From Anaerococcus sp. (GTDB lineage Bacteria > Bacillota > Clostridia > Tissierellales > Peptoniphilaceae): DNA of 9,776 nucleotides. The DNA is taken from positions 1 through 9,776 of the forward strand of contig JAPJPH010000023.1 in the NCBI GenBank assembly GCA_030825745.1, read 5' to 3'. Position 1 is the stretch's first letter. Each line of letters begins with the position of its first letter. The position numbers and the translations under genes were made by a program. The notes beneath the pieces are model-generated. The model was given only the letters and a program-made list of their open reading frames with translations. It was not told where the DNA came from and did not search any database. Below, piece after piece: positions 1 to 6,032 of the stretch.

Positions 1-606
1 AAAGTGGTTTGGTCCTAGGATATGTTTTTGGTGGTCTACATCTATTAGGTGGATGAAGGTTATATCTGGCCTATATTTGTTAAAGGTGTAGCTTGCTGCA
101 TCAGAATGCCACTTATCTTTAACTTTTTGACTGTTATTTCTATCAGGTTGACCAAATTCTTCTATAACTTCTTCTATAAATTCTCTACTACCTTGGTTTT
201 TTAGATGCTCAACATAGGTTTCATTTTCAAAGGTCCACACTTCTGGGATGTTATATTCTGCATCCATCCCCCCTGTTACAGGCCATGAGAAGGCTGCTAT
301 GGTCATTCCCTTTTTTTTGGCATTTCTAAAGATGGTATCTTCCCTTATGTCAGATTCATCCCAGTGCCAGTCCATGGCTGATCTTTCAGGTTGAAGTCTA
401 AGGTTATTATCTACCCCATGGTTTACTGGATATCTTCCTGTTACTATGGATGAGTGGATAGCATAGGTTAAGGTTGGATATACCGATTCTAACCTTCTAA
501 TCCAGGTTCCTTTTTCTATCATCTTGCTAAAAAATGGTAGGTTTTTATATATATCTTCATCACAAAAACCTAGGGCATCTAGGGATATTACAAAAAGTGG
601 TTTCAT
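1..606 (-). CDS. Alkaline-phosphatase-superfamily phosphodiesterase (type I phosphodiesterase/nucleotide pyrophosphatase-like), 3' end outside window
   Basis: The N-terminal 202 residues are present and the reading frame is still open at base 1. The ATG at 604-606 has an AGGAG site (613-617) that overlaps the stop codon of ugpE, so the gene is translationally coupled to the transporter operon. Visible metal-site residues of the NPP branch are Asp10 in VISLDALG, the likely nucleophile Thr47 in YPTLTYAIHSSIVTG followed by GRYPVNHGV, and Asp191/His195 in DVDHQKHILGP, which matches the family pattern D-x-x-x-H. The second Asp-His pair and last His would lie outside the window. There is no signal peptide or N-terminal membrane segment, so the enzyme is probably cytoplasmic. 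NPP-type enzymes hydrolyse phosphodiesters, including nucleotides, phospholipid head groups and glycerophosphocholine. From its place behind ugpE I infer that it acts on imported glycerophosphodiesters, but the substrate cannot be read from sequence. A phosphonate or phosphoester hydrolase of the same superfamily is an alternative. Confidence 0.85.
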   Translation of the reverse strand, partial: MKPLFVISLDALGFCDEDIYKNLPFFSKMIEKGTWIRRLESVYPTLTYAIHSSIVTGRYPVNHGVDNNLRLQPERSAMDWHWDESDIREDTIFRNAKKKGMTIAAFSWPVTGGMDAEYNIPEVWTFENETYVEHLKNQGSREFIEEVIEEFGQPDRNNSQKVKDKWHSDAASYTFNKYRPDITFIHLIDVDHQKHILGPNHF

Positions 607-615
607 TTTATTCTC

Positions 616-1443
616 CTATTTGATTCCGCTATAAGTGAAGGCTTTTATTATTTGTTTTTGAGCTAGGAGATAGACTACTACTATAGGTAGGATTAGTATT
701 ACATTTCCTGCCATTACAGTGTTCCACTGGATTCCATCTAGGGTTGATTTTAGCATGGATACTCCTAAAGGTAGGGTTCTGACACTATCATTTGATGTCA
801 TTACTAAAGGCCAAAAATAATCATTCCATGTAGAAATGAAGGTAAATAGGGCAATAGTTATAACAGTTCCCTTAGCTTGAGGGAGCATTATTTTATAGAT
901 AATTTTCCATTCTGGGGTCTTATCTAGGATGGCAGCTTCTATGATTTCATCTGGTATTTGCATGAACCTTTGTCTTAGCAAAAATATCCCAAAGGCTGAT
1001 GATGCCCAAGGAAGGATCAAAGATCCTAGGCTATTTATCATACTTACCTTAGAGAACATTAGGTAAACTGGTAAAAATATTAGTTGGGCTGGGATCATCA
1101 TGGTTATTAGGATTGATGAAAATAGGGCACGCTTGCCTTTAAATTCTTTTTTAGCAAAGGCATAGGCTGCTGGAACTATAGTAAGTAGTTGTAAGATTAC
1201 AACTGATAGTGTTACTATAACAGAGTTTTTGGTGTAGTGTAAAAATGGTCCTGACTCCCAGGCATCCTTGTAGTTACTAGGCTGGAAAGTTTCTGGGATA
1301 AAGGTTGGTGGTATCCTTAAAGTCTCAACTAGGGGTTTAAAGGAGGTAAATACCATCCACAAGAAAGGTCCTAAAAATATTACACTTACTATAATTAGGG
1401 CTATATATTTTAATACTTTTCTAATTGGTGTTTCTTTAATCAA
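616..1443 (-). CDS. ugpE: ABC transporter permease, MalG/UgpE type (glycerol-3-phosphate/glycerophosphodiester import)
   Basis: This 275-residue integral membrane protein is one half of the translocation pore. Hydrophobic segments lie at about 13-35, 75-97, 107-130, 138-157, 187-207 and 243-263, giving the usual six-helix MalG layout. The cytoplasmic EAA loop that docks on the ATPase spans residues 169-188 (EAAILDKTP... ending in MLP). The normally conserved Gly after the Asp is Lys here. The C-terminal end (QKQIIKAFTYSGIK) is typical of carbohydrate permeases of this class, which often end in G-x-x-K. The start is TTG at 1441-1443, preceded at six bases by AAGGAG. A closer ATG is out of frame and stops after two codons. 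The gene follows ugpA by 10 bases and precedes the phosphodiesterase by 9, so it is within the operon. The Ugp assignment rests on the linked UgpB-like binding protein and UgpQ-like gene; a sugar permease is the alternative. Confidence 0.88.
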   Translation of the reverse strand: MIKETPIRKVLKYIALIIVSVIFLGPFLWMVFTSFKPLVETLRIPPTFIPETFQPSNYKDAWESGPFLHYTKNSVIVTLSVVILQLLTIVPAAYAFAKKEFKGKRALFSSILITMMIPAQLIFLPVYLMFSKVSMINSLGSLILPWASSAFGIFLLRQRFMQIPDEIIEAAILDKTPEWKIIYKIMLPQAKGTVITIALFTFISTWNDYFWPLVMTSNDSVRTLPLGVSMLKSTLDGIQWNTVMAGNVILILPIVVVYLLAQKQIIKAFTYSGIK

Positions 1444-1453
1444 ATCATTCTCC

Positions 1454-2389
1454 TTAATTGTAGTAAACTCTCTTAGCCATAAGCTTAAAATATAAAAAAG
1501 TAAGGATAGCTATTACTATAAATAAGATAACTCCTGCAGCAGATGATAGTCCCATATTAAAGAATTTAAAACCTGTTTCATAGATATAATAAACTATGGT
1601 ATTTGATGCATTCATTGGCCCACCCTGGGTCATGATAGATATAGTTTCAAATACCTTAAAGCTTGCTATGATACTGGTGATTCCTACAAAAAATATGGTT
1701 GGTGATAGCATAGGGATTGTTATTTTAAATAGCTTTCTATGCCATGGAGTGTTATCTAGAGCTGCTGCTTCGTATATATCATTTGGTATAGCTTGAAGAC
1801 CTGAAAGGAAGATTAGACAATAATATCCAACCCCCTTCCATACGCTTACAGCTGCGAGAGAATACATTACTACATTGGGATCAGTAAGCCATCTTACTGG
1901 GTTTATTCCAAATTTTCCTAAAATATAATTAAATAGTCCATAATCATAATCCATTAGCCATAGCCATAGCATGGATATGGAAACTAGGGATATAATGTGA
2001 GGTGCAAATATAGTAGATTGCATGAAGGAATGGACCTTGGTATTTTTATTTAAGGCAAGGGCCATTAAAATTCCAAGAATTACAAAGCCTAGTACAGTTA
2101 AGACTGTATATAGGAAGGTATTTCTCATAGTTTGTAAAAACCTAGGATCTGTTGATAAAAACTGGAAGTTTTTAAGACCTACAAAATTCATATCAGGTGA
2201 TATGAAATTCCAATCATGAAAGGACAGATACACCATGTAGATAATTGGTATAAAGGAAAATAGGATAAAAACTAGCATAGAAGGAGCTACCATAAGGTAG
2301 GGTAGGACCTTCTTTTTAGTCTTACTTTGAGATATAGGTTGTTGATTCTTGGTTTTCTCTATTGCTTGAGCCAACTTCATATACCTCAC
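1454..2389 (-). CDS. ugpA: ABC transporter permease, MalF/UgpA type (glycerol-3-phosphate/glycerophosphodiester import)
   Basis: This protein of about 311 residues is the partner permease of ugpE. A basic N-terminal tail (KTKKK around 23-27) leads into the first membrane helix (about 28-57, containing YLMVAPSMLVFILFSF), and further helices follow. The EAA loop begins at Glu207 (EAAALDNTPWHRK, ending in TIPM). It has Asn where the family usually has Gly, paralleling the change in ugpE. The start is uncertain. GTG at 2389 has an AAGGA only about two bases upstream, which is poor. ATG at 2380, three codons in, has GAGG about three bases away and AAGGA about eleven bases away, and may be the true start (308 residues). 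Either start lies inside the 3' end of ugpC, giving a 59- or 68-base overlap that suggests translational coupling. It ends 10 bases before ugpE. Confidence 0.88.
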   Translation of the reverse strand: MRYMKLAQAIEKTKNQQPISQSKTKKKVLPYLMVAPSMLVFILFSFIPIIYMVYLSFHDWNFISPDMNFVGLKNFQFLSTDPRFLQTMRNTFLYTVLTVLGFVILGILMALALNKNTKVHSFMQSTIFAPHIISLVSISMLWLWLMDYDYGLFNYILGKFGINPVRWLTDPNVVMYSLAAVSVWKGVGYYCLIFLSGLQAIPNDIYEAAALDNTPWHRKLFKITIPMLSPTIFFVGITSIIASFKVFETISIMTQGGPMNASNTIVYYIYETGFKFFNMGLSSAAGVILFIVIAILTFLYFKLMAKRVYYN

Positions 2390-3488
2390 TTTCCTTATTA
2401 ACTAAAGTATTATCTTCTAAAATATTATCTGTATTATTTTTTATTTTAGGATCAACTATCTTCGCTTCATTTTGATCAAAGTATTTGACATACTCATCCT
2501 TGATCTCACAAATTACTTCGCCTTCTTTTAAGATCTGTTTATCGAAAGATTTCATTTGGAAAAATCCAAACTTACTTTCTAGGGTATAAATGGTCTCAGA
2601 TCCTAGTGGCTCTACACTTATGATCTTAGCTATAAAAGAAAGAGAGTTATTTGATGATTTTTTATCAACAATTTTTATATCTTCTGGTCTAAAACCAAGA
2701 TAACTTACTCTAGGATCTTTAATATCAAAGAATTTCTTTTTATCATCATCTAGCTTGACTACGTTCATAGGAGGTGAGCCTATAAATTTAGCTGTAAAGA
2801 CATTTTCTGGGTGTCTATATATTTCTTCTGGAGTTGCATCTTGCATGACAGATCCATTATTCATTACTATAATTTGAGTACCCATACTCATAGCCTCTAC
2901 CTGGTCGTGGGTTACATAGATGAAAGTTGTACCTAATTGTTCATGGATTCTTTTAAGCTGAACCCTCATAGCAACCCTTAGTTTAGCATCTAGGTTTGAT
3001 AGGGGTTCATCTAGGATAAAAAGGTCAGGTTTTTTTACCATAGCACGGGCTAGGGCTACCCTTTGTCTTTGACCACCTGATAGGTTGGATGGGCGTCTGT
3101 CCATATACTTATCTAAGGATACTATCTCACTAATCTCTTTGATGAGTCTATCCCTCTCATCTTTTGGAACCTTGTTATTTATAAGGCCAAACTCTATATT
3201 TTCTCTAACTGTCATGGTTGGGTATAGGGCATAGTTTTGAAATACCATGGCAACTTTTCTATCACCAGGTTCTACATCATTAACTAGTCTATCTCCTATA
3301 TAAATTTTCCCATCAGTTATTTTTTCAAGACCTGCTATCATTCTTAGGGTAGTTGATTTTCCACATCCAGAAGGGCCTACAAAAACTGCAAAGGCCCCAT
3401 CTTCTATGTTTATAGAAACATCTTTAACTGAATATTCACTATTTCCATCATATTTTTTATATATATTTTCTAGTTTTACGCTAGCCAT
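2322..3488 (-). CDS. ugpC: ABC transporter ATP-binding protein, UgpC/MalK family
   Basis: This 388-residue ATPase powers the UgpA-UgpE importer from the cytoplasmic side. All nucleotide-binding motifs are intact: Walker A GPSGCGKST at 38-46, Q-loop Gln84 in VFQNYALYP, signature LSGGQRQR at 136-143, Walker B LFILDE at 156-161, D-loop SNLDAKLR and switch His194 in YVTHDQVEAM. A C-terminal OB/TOBE regulatory domain follows (YLGFRPEDIKI, later VEPLGSE), as in MalK/UgpC/MsmK. The protein ends in a tail of roughly 40 residues rich in Asn, Glu and Ser after the usual end of the fold, and its last 20 or so codons overlap the start of ugpA in another frame. The ATG at 3486-3488 has AGGA at 3493-3496 overlapping the ugpB stop, with a gap of six bases. 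Multi-sugar ATPases look nearly identical, so the specificity comes from the neighbours. Confidence 0.92.
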   Translation of the reverse strand: MASVKLENIYKKYDGNSEYSVKDVSINIEDGAFAVFVGPSGCGKSTTLRMIAGLEKITDGKIYIGDRLVNDVEPGDRKVAMVFQNYALYPTMTVRENIEFGLINNKVPKDERDRLIKEISEIVSLDKYMDRRPSNLSGGQRQRVALARAMVKKPDLFILDEPLSNLDAKLRVAMRVQLKRIHEQLGTTFIYVTHDQVEAMSMGTQIIVMNNGSVMQDATPEEIYRHPENVFTAKFIGSPPMNVVKLDDDKKKFFDIKDPRVSYLGFRPEDIKIVDKKSSNNSLSFIAKIISVEPLGSETIYTLESKFGFFQMKSFDKQILKEGEVICEIKDEYVKYFDQNEAKIVDPKIKNNTDNILEDNTLVNKESEVYEVGSSNRENQESTTYISK

Positions 3489-3494
3489 TTTTTC

Positions 3495-4829
3495 CTACTC
3501 AAATGTTAATATTGTTTTTGATTGCTCTTGTAGACTATCATATGTTTGATCTACATCAGCTCCTTGGGTTACTATGTTTGAAATTCCTTCATAAAGAAGT
3601 TTTTCCATTTCTGGCCATCCCTTGGCAATTGGTCTAGATTGAGCATATTCTAGTTGGTCTTGGGCTACCTTATATTGTGGAGTATCTGCATGAAGTTTTT
3701 TGATTTTATCTGTTTCAACTGTTGATTTTCTAGTTGGTAGGTATCCTGTATACTCACTTGCAAATGCGTTTTGATCTGTTGCTGTCATCCATTTTATAAA
3801 CTTCCATGAAGCTTCTTTTACCTCATCACTCTGGCCAGATGTGATTACTATATTACAACCACCTGTTGGTACTGCATAGTGTTTATTACCTGGTACAAAT
3901 GATACATCTAGGTCAAATCCGCTTTCTTCTGCTAGTGGCATTAATTGGGAAAGACTTGCTGTTGAAGTAAAGTATAGGGCTGACTTTTTATTGACAAAGT
4001 CTTGACGGCAGGTTTCACTAGCAGTTTCTCCTAATGGAACCTTGATTAGATCTTCCTTATATAGCTCTTGTAAGAACTTAGCTGGCTCTCTAGTTCCTTC
4101 TTGATCAAATCCAGCCTTGCCATCCTTGGTATAATATCCATCAGATGAATATACCATAGCTTCTAAAAACCATGGGTCTAGTTGGTAGGTCATGGCATAT
4201 TGACCCTTATCCTTATCCCTAAGTTTTTCAGCATATTCCTTAAACTCTTTCCAATCTCTTGGACCTTCTGGGTCTAGACCCGCTTCTTTTAGCATGTCAA
4301 TATTTTTATACATGATTGGTGTTGACCTATAAAAAGGAAGTCCATATAAGTTATCATCTATATAGGCTTCATGCATTAAACCTTCGTTAAAATCATCTAT
4401 GTTTACTTCATCATCTACCATAGGTGATAGGTTCTCTAGCATACCACCCTTGGCCATGGTGTACATATTTGCAATTTCTACCTCAAATATTTCTGGGGCA
4501 TTGTTAGCAGCCTTGGCAGCTTGAGTCTTTGAAGAAAGTTCATCATAGGAACCTTGGTACTCTGCCTCTACTACTATCTCATCTTGGCTTTCGTTAAATT
4601 GTTTAACTAGCTCTTCTTTACTTTCACCTATCTTATCTTTCCAAGCATACCAATATGTTAGATGGATTTTTCCATCATTGGCTTCTTCTTTTTTGCTTGC
4701 TTCTTCTGTAGCAGCCTTGTTGGTATCATCACTGCTTGCACCTTTTCCGTTATCTCCACTACAAGCAGACATAGCAAAAAGCATGGTACCTGTAAGTAAT
4801 AGACTAAAAACTTTCTTTGTATTAAACAT
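3495..4829 (-). CDS. ugpB: Extracellular solute-binding lipoprotein, UgpB-like
   Basis: This 444-residue substrate-binding protein is anchored to the outer face of the membrane. Its signal peptide has basic residues (KK at 5-6), a hydrophobic core and a lipobox ending AMSAC with the lipidated Cys at 23. Position -3 of the lipobox is Met instead of the common Leu. A low-complexity Ser/Asp/Glu/Lys linker (about 24-54) follows, then the mature two-lobed family-1 binding domain starting at LTYWYAW. Segments resembling UgpB include the ALYFTSTASLSQL stretch, a GGCNIVI strand and TGYLPTRKS near the C-terminus. The ATG at 4827-4829 has a strong AGGAGG four to five bases upstream. It heads the operon behind its own promoter (4872-4900). 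The specificity for glycerol-3-phosphate or glycerophosphodiesters is inferred from those similarities, from ugpQ upstream and from the phosphodiesterase downstream. A sugar-binding role is the main alternative. Confidence 0.85.
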   Translation of the reverse strand: MFNTKKVFSLLLTGTMLFAMSACSGDNGKGASSDDTNKAATEEASKKEEANDGKIHLTYWYAWKDKIGESKEELVKQFNESQDEIVVEAEYQGSYDELSSKTQAAKAANNAPEIFEVEIANMYTMAKGGMLENLSPMVDDEVNIDDFNEGLMHEAYIDDNLYGLPFYRSTPIMYKNIDMLKEAGLDPEGPRDWKEFKEYAEKLRDKDKGQYAMTYQLDPWFLEAMVYSSDGYYTKDGKAGFDQEGTREPAKFLQELYKEDLIKVPLGETASETCRQDFVNKKSALYFTSTASLSQLMPLAEESGFDLDVSFVPGNKHYAVPTGGCNIVITSGQSDEVKEASWKFIKWMTATDQNAFASEYTGYLPTRKSTVETDKIKKLHADTPQYKVAQDQLEYAQSRPIAKGWPEMEKLLYEGISNIVTQGADVDQTYDSLQEQSKTILTFE

Positions 4830-4871
4830 ACATCCTCCTAAATTTTTATTACTAATCTAGTATAAAGATTA

Positions 4872-4900
4872 ATTATAAAACTTATTTCTTTTTTTGGTAA
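4872..4900 (-). promoter_or_regulatory. Predicted sigma-A-type promoter of the ugpB operon
   Basis: Reading the minus strand, the -10 is a perfect TATAAT (4872-4877). The -35 is TTACCA (4895-4900, four of six matches to TTGACA), with an ideal 17-base spacer. Transcription would begin near 4865, giving a leader of about 36 bases before the ugpB ATG, with AGGAGG in it. The inverted repeat TAATCT/AGATTA (4853-4858 and 4866-4871, 7-base spacer) lies just downstream of the -10 and could be an operator, though a six-base match in AT-rich DNA is weak. Confidence 0.6.
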
Positions 4901-4912
4901 ACTTTGTGTAAA
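4896..4912 (-). promoter_or_regulatory. Pho-box-like direct repeat overlapping the ugpB -35
   Basis: The minus strand reads TTTACA, five bases, TTTACC. This matches the Gram-positive PhoP pattern of TT(A/C/T)ACA-like hexamers repeated every 11 bases, and it overlaps the -35 hexamer as expected for an activator site. No convincing third repeat is seen upstream, and the region is AT-rich, so chance is possible. Phosphate control of a glycerol-3-phosphate importer would make biological sense. Confidence 0.35.
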
Positions 4913-4976
4913 AAAATCATTTTATTTTCAAAACTTTCTTTACAAATAAAACTTTTTCCCAAAAATGATGTTGAAA

Positions 4977-5005
4977 TTTTCACATTTTCATATTTTACAT
5001 TTTCC
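4977..5005. repeat. Short phased T-tract repeat upstream of ugpB
   Basis: On the plus strand four TTTT tracts start at 4977, 4985, 4993 and 5000, separated by CACA, CATA and ACA, giving a period of 8, 8 and 7 bases. They lie about 80 bases upstream of the ugpB -35. They may be a regulator site, a curved or AT-rich upstream element, or simple chance. The rest of the 258-base gap (4830-5087) holds the promoter, the ugpQ terminator and no credible gene. Confidence 0.3.
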
Positions 5006-5040
5006 TTATACTGGCATGACTAATATCTTTTATAGACAAA

Positions 5041-5080
5041 AATAAAAACCCATACAAAATTACTTAAAATCTTGTATGGG
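5041..5080 (-). terminator. Rho-independent terminator of ugpQ
   Basis: On the minus strand the arms CCCATACAA (5072-5080) and TTGTATGGG (5049-5057) form a nine-base perfect stem with a 14-base loop. The stem is followed at once by the U-rich run TTTTTATTTTT. It begins seven bases after the ugpQ stop. It should separate ugpQ from the ugpB operon. The other strand lacks a T tract, so it is not bidirectional. Confidence 0.85.
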
Positions 5081-5087
5081 CTTAACC

Positions 5088-5798
5088 TTATTTAAATTTA
5101 GCTATCCTATCTGGATAATCTGTTATAAGTCCAGCTGGATTCATATCATAAACTTCCTTAAAATCATAATCTGATATTCCAAACCAAACATTGACCCCTA
5201 TCCCATCTTCTCTAAATTTATCTATAACCTTTTTATTTACAGTGAAATTTAGGGGATGGAAATATTCCATGCCAAGGCTTTTTACATACTCCCATGGCCT
5301 ATATAGCCTAGATGATTCTAGAACCCCGCATTTTATATCAGAGTCTAGGTCTTTCATCCTAACTAGACTGTTATGATTAAAGGAAGAAATTATTAGCTTA
5401 TCTTTTATATCATATTCCTTTATTAGCCTATGAAGCTCATCTTCTATACCATCATAGGTTATTATAGATGTCTTTAATTCTATATTTGTTATGATATCCT
5501 TATCTTTTATGAAGTCAAAATATTGTCTAAGTGTTGGTATTTCTTCTTTTTCTATATTTTCATAAAGCTTTGAAGCATCAGCCTTTTTAAGCTCTTCTAG
5601 GGTAAAATCTTTGATAAATCCCTTAAGATCAGTTGTTCTATCTAACTTTTCATCATGGATTATAACAAGCTCATTATCCTTGCTTAGGTGGATGTCAAAT
5701 TCAATTGCATCGCAACCTGCCTCTATAGCTTTTTTGAAAGCTAGCATGGTATTTTCTGGAAAGGCTCCCTTAAACCCTCTGTGGGCAATATTTAACAT
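5088..5798 (-). CDS. ugpQ: Glycerophosphodiester phosphodiesterase (cytoplasmic, UgpQ-like)
   Basis: This 236-residue TIM-barrel enzyme hydrolyses glycerophosphodiesters to glycerol-3-phosphate and the free alcohol. The family hallmarks are present: HRG at 6-8 (catalytic His6), PENT at 14-17, the metal ligands Glu33 and Asp35 in AIEFDIHLSKD, catalytic His48 in VIIHD, DRTTD at 53-57, Glu107 and Lys109 in NIELK, and a C-terminal VNVW plus GLITDYPDR. The length fits the short single-domain bacterial enzymes. No signal peptide or membrane segment is seen, so it should act in the cytoplasm on imported substrate, as UgpQ does in E. coli. The ATG at 5796-5798 has AAGGAG six to seven bases upstream. 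It lies next to the ugp transporter but is separated from it by its own terminator, so it is probably a separate transcript of the same pathway. Confidence 0.93.
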   Translation of the reverse strand: MLNIAHRGFKGAFPENTMLAFKKAIEAGCDAIEFDIHLSKDNELVIIHDEKLDRTTDLKGFIKDFTLEELKKADASKLYENIEKEEIPTLRQYFDFIKDKDIITNIELKTSIITYDGIEDELHRLIKEYDIKDKLIISSFNHNSLVRMKDLDSDIKCGVLESSRLYRPWEYVKSLGMEYFHPLNFTVNKKVIDKFREDGIGVNVWFGISDYDFKEVYDMNPAGLITDYPDRIAKFK

Positions 5799-5941
5799 AA
5801 TTTATCTCCTTATTTATTTATCTTAGATAATCCTAGCCTATATTTGTTTAAATATTATTTAGTATATGTAAAATCTTTATTAACCCTTATCCACTTTAAA
5901 AAAATCTTCCCCTATATGAGTATGAGTAAATTCTATTAGAA

Positions 5942-5969
5942 ATCTTATAGTCTAAGAAAAGCAAGTCAA
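5942..5969 (-). promoter_or_regulatory. Possible promoter of ugpQ
   Basis: On the minus strand TTGACT (5964-5969, five of six matches) and TAAGAT (5942-5947, four of six) are 16 bases apart, just beyond the pepF terminator. This would leave a leader of about 135 bases. An alternative nearer the gene is TCTAAG (5822-5827) lying 17 bases after TAAACA (5845-5850), which itself is in 11-base phase with a TTTACA at 5867-5872. Neither is strong. Nothing else is seen in the 234-base gap apart from the terminator. Confidence 0.35.
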
Positions 5970-5993
5970 ATATAATACCTAGTTAATTTCATT

Positions 5994-6026
5994 AAAAAAG
6001 TTGATAGACCTAAGTCCATCAACTTT
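5994..6026 (-). terminator. Rho-independent terminator of pepF
   Basis: On the minus strand GTTGATGGAC (6014-6023) and GTCTATCAAC (6000-6009) form a ten-base-pair stem with one G-U pair and a TTAG loop. It is flanked by AAA upstream and TTTTTT (5994-5999) downstream. It starts about ten bases after the pepF stop codon. Confidence 0.9.
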
Positions 6027-6032
6027 CACTTT

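Noticed and set aside
4678..4860. Plus-strand frame opposite the ugpB signal-peptide region, looking like a secreted peptide
   Set aside because: Its hydrophobic start is the reverse complement of the Ser/Glu/Lys linker and signal sequence of ugpB. No ribosome site was seen.
4830..5087. Riboswitch or structured leader in the long AT-rich gap before ugpB
   Set aside because: The predicted leader from the TATAAT promoter is only about 36 bases, and the rest of the gap has no strong stems except the ugpQ terminator.
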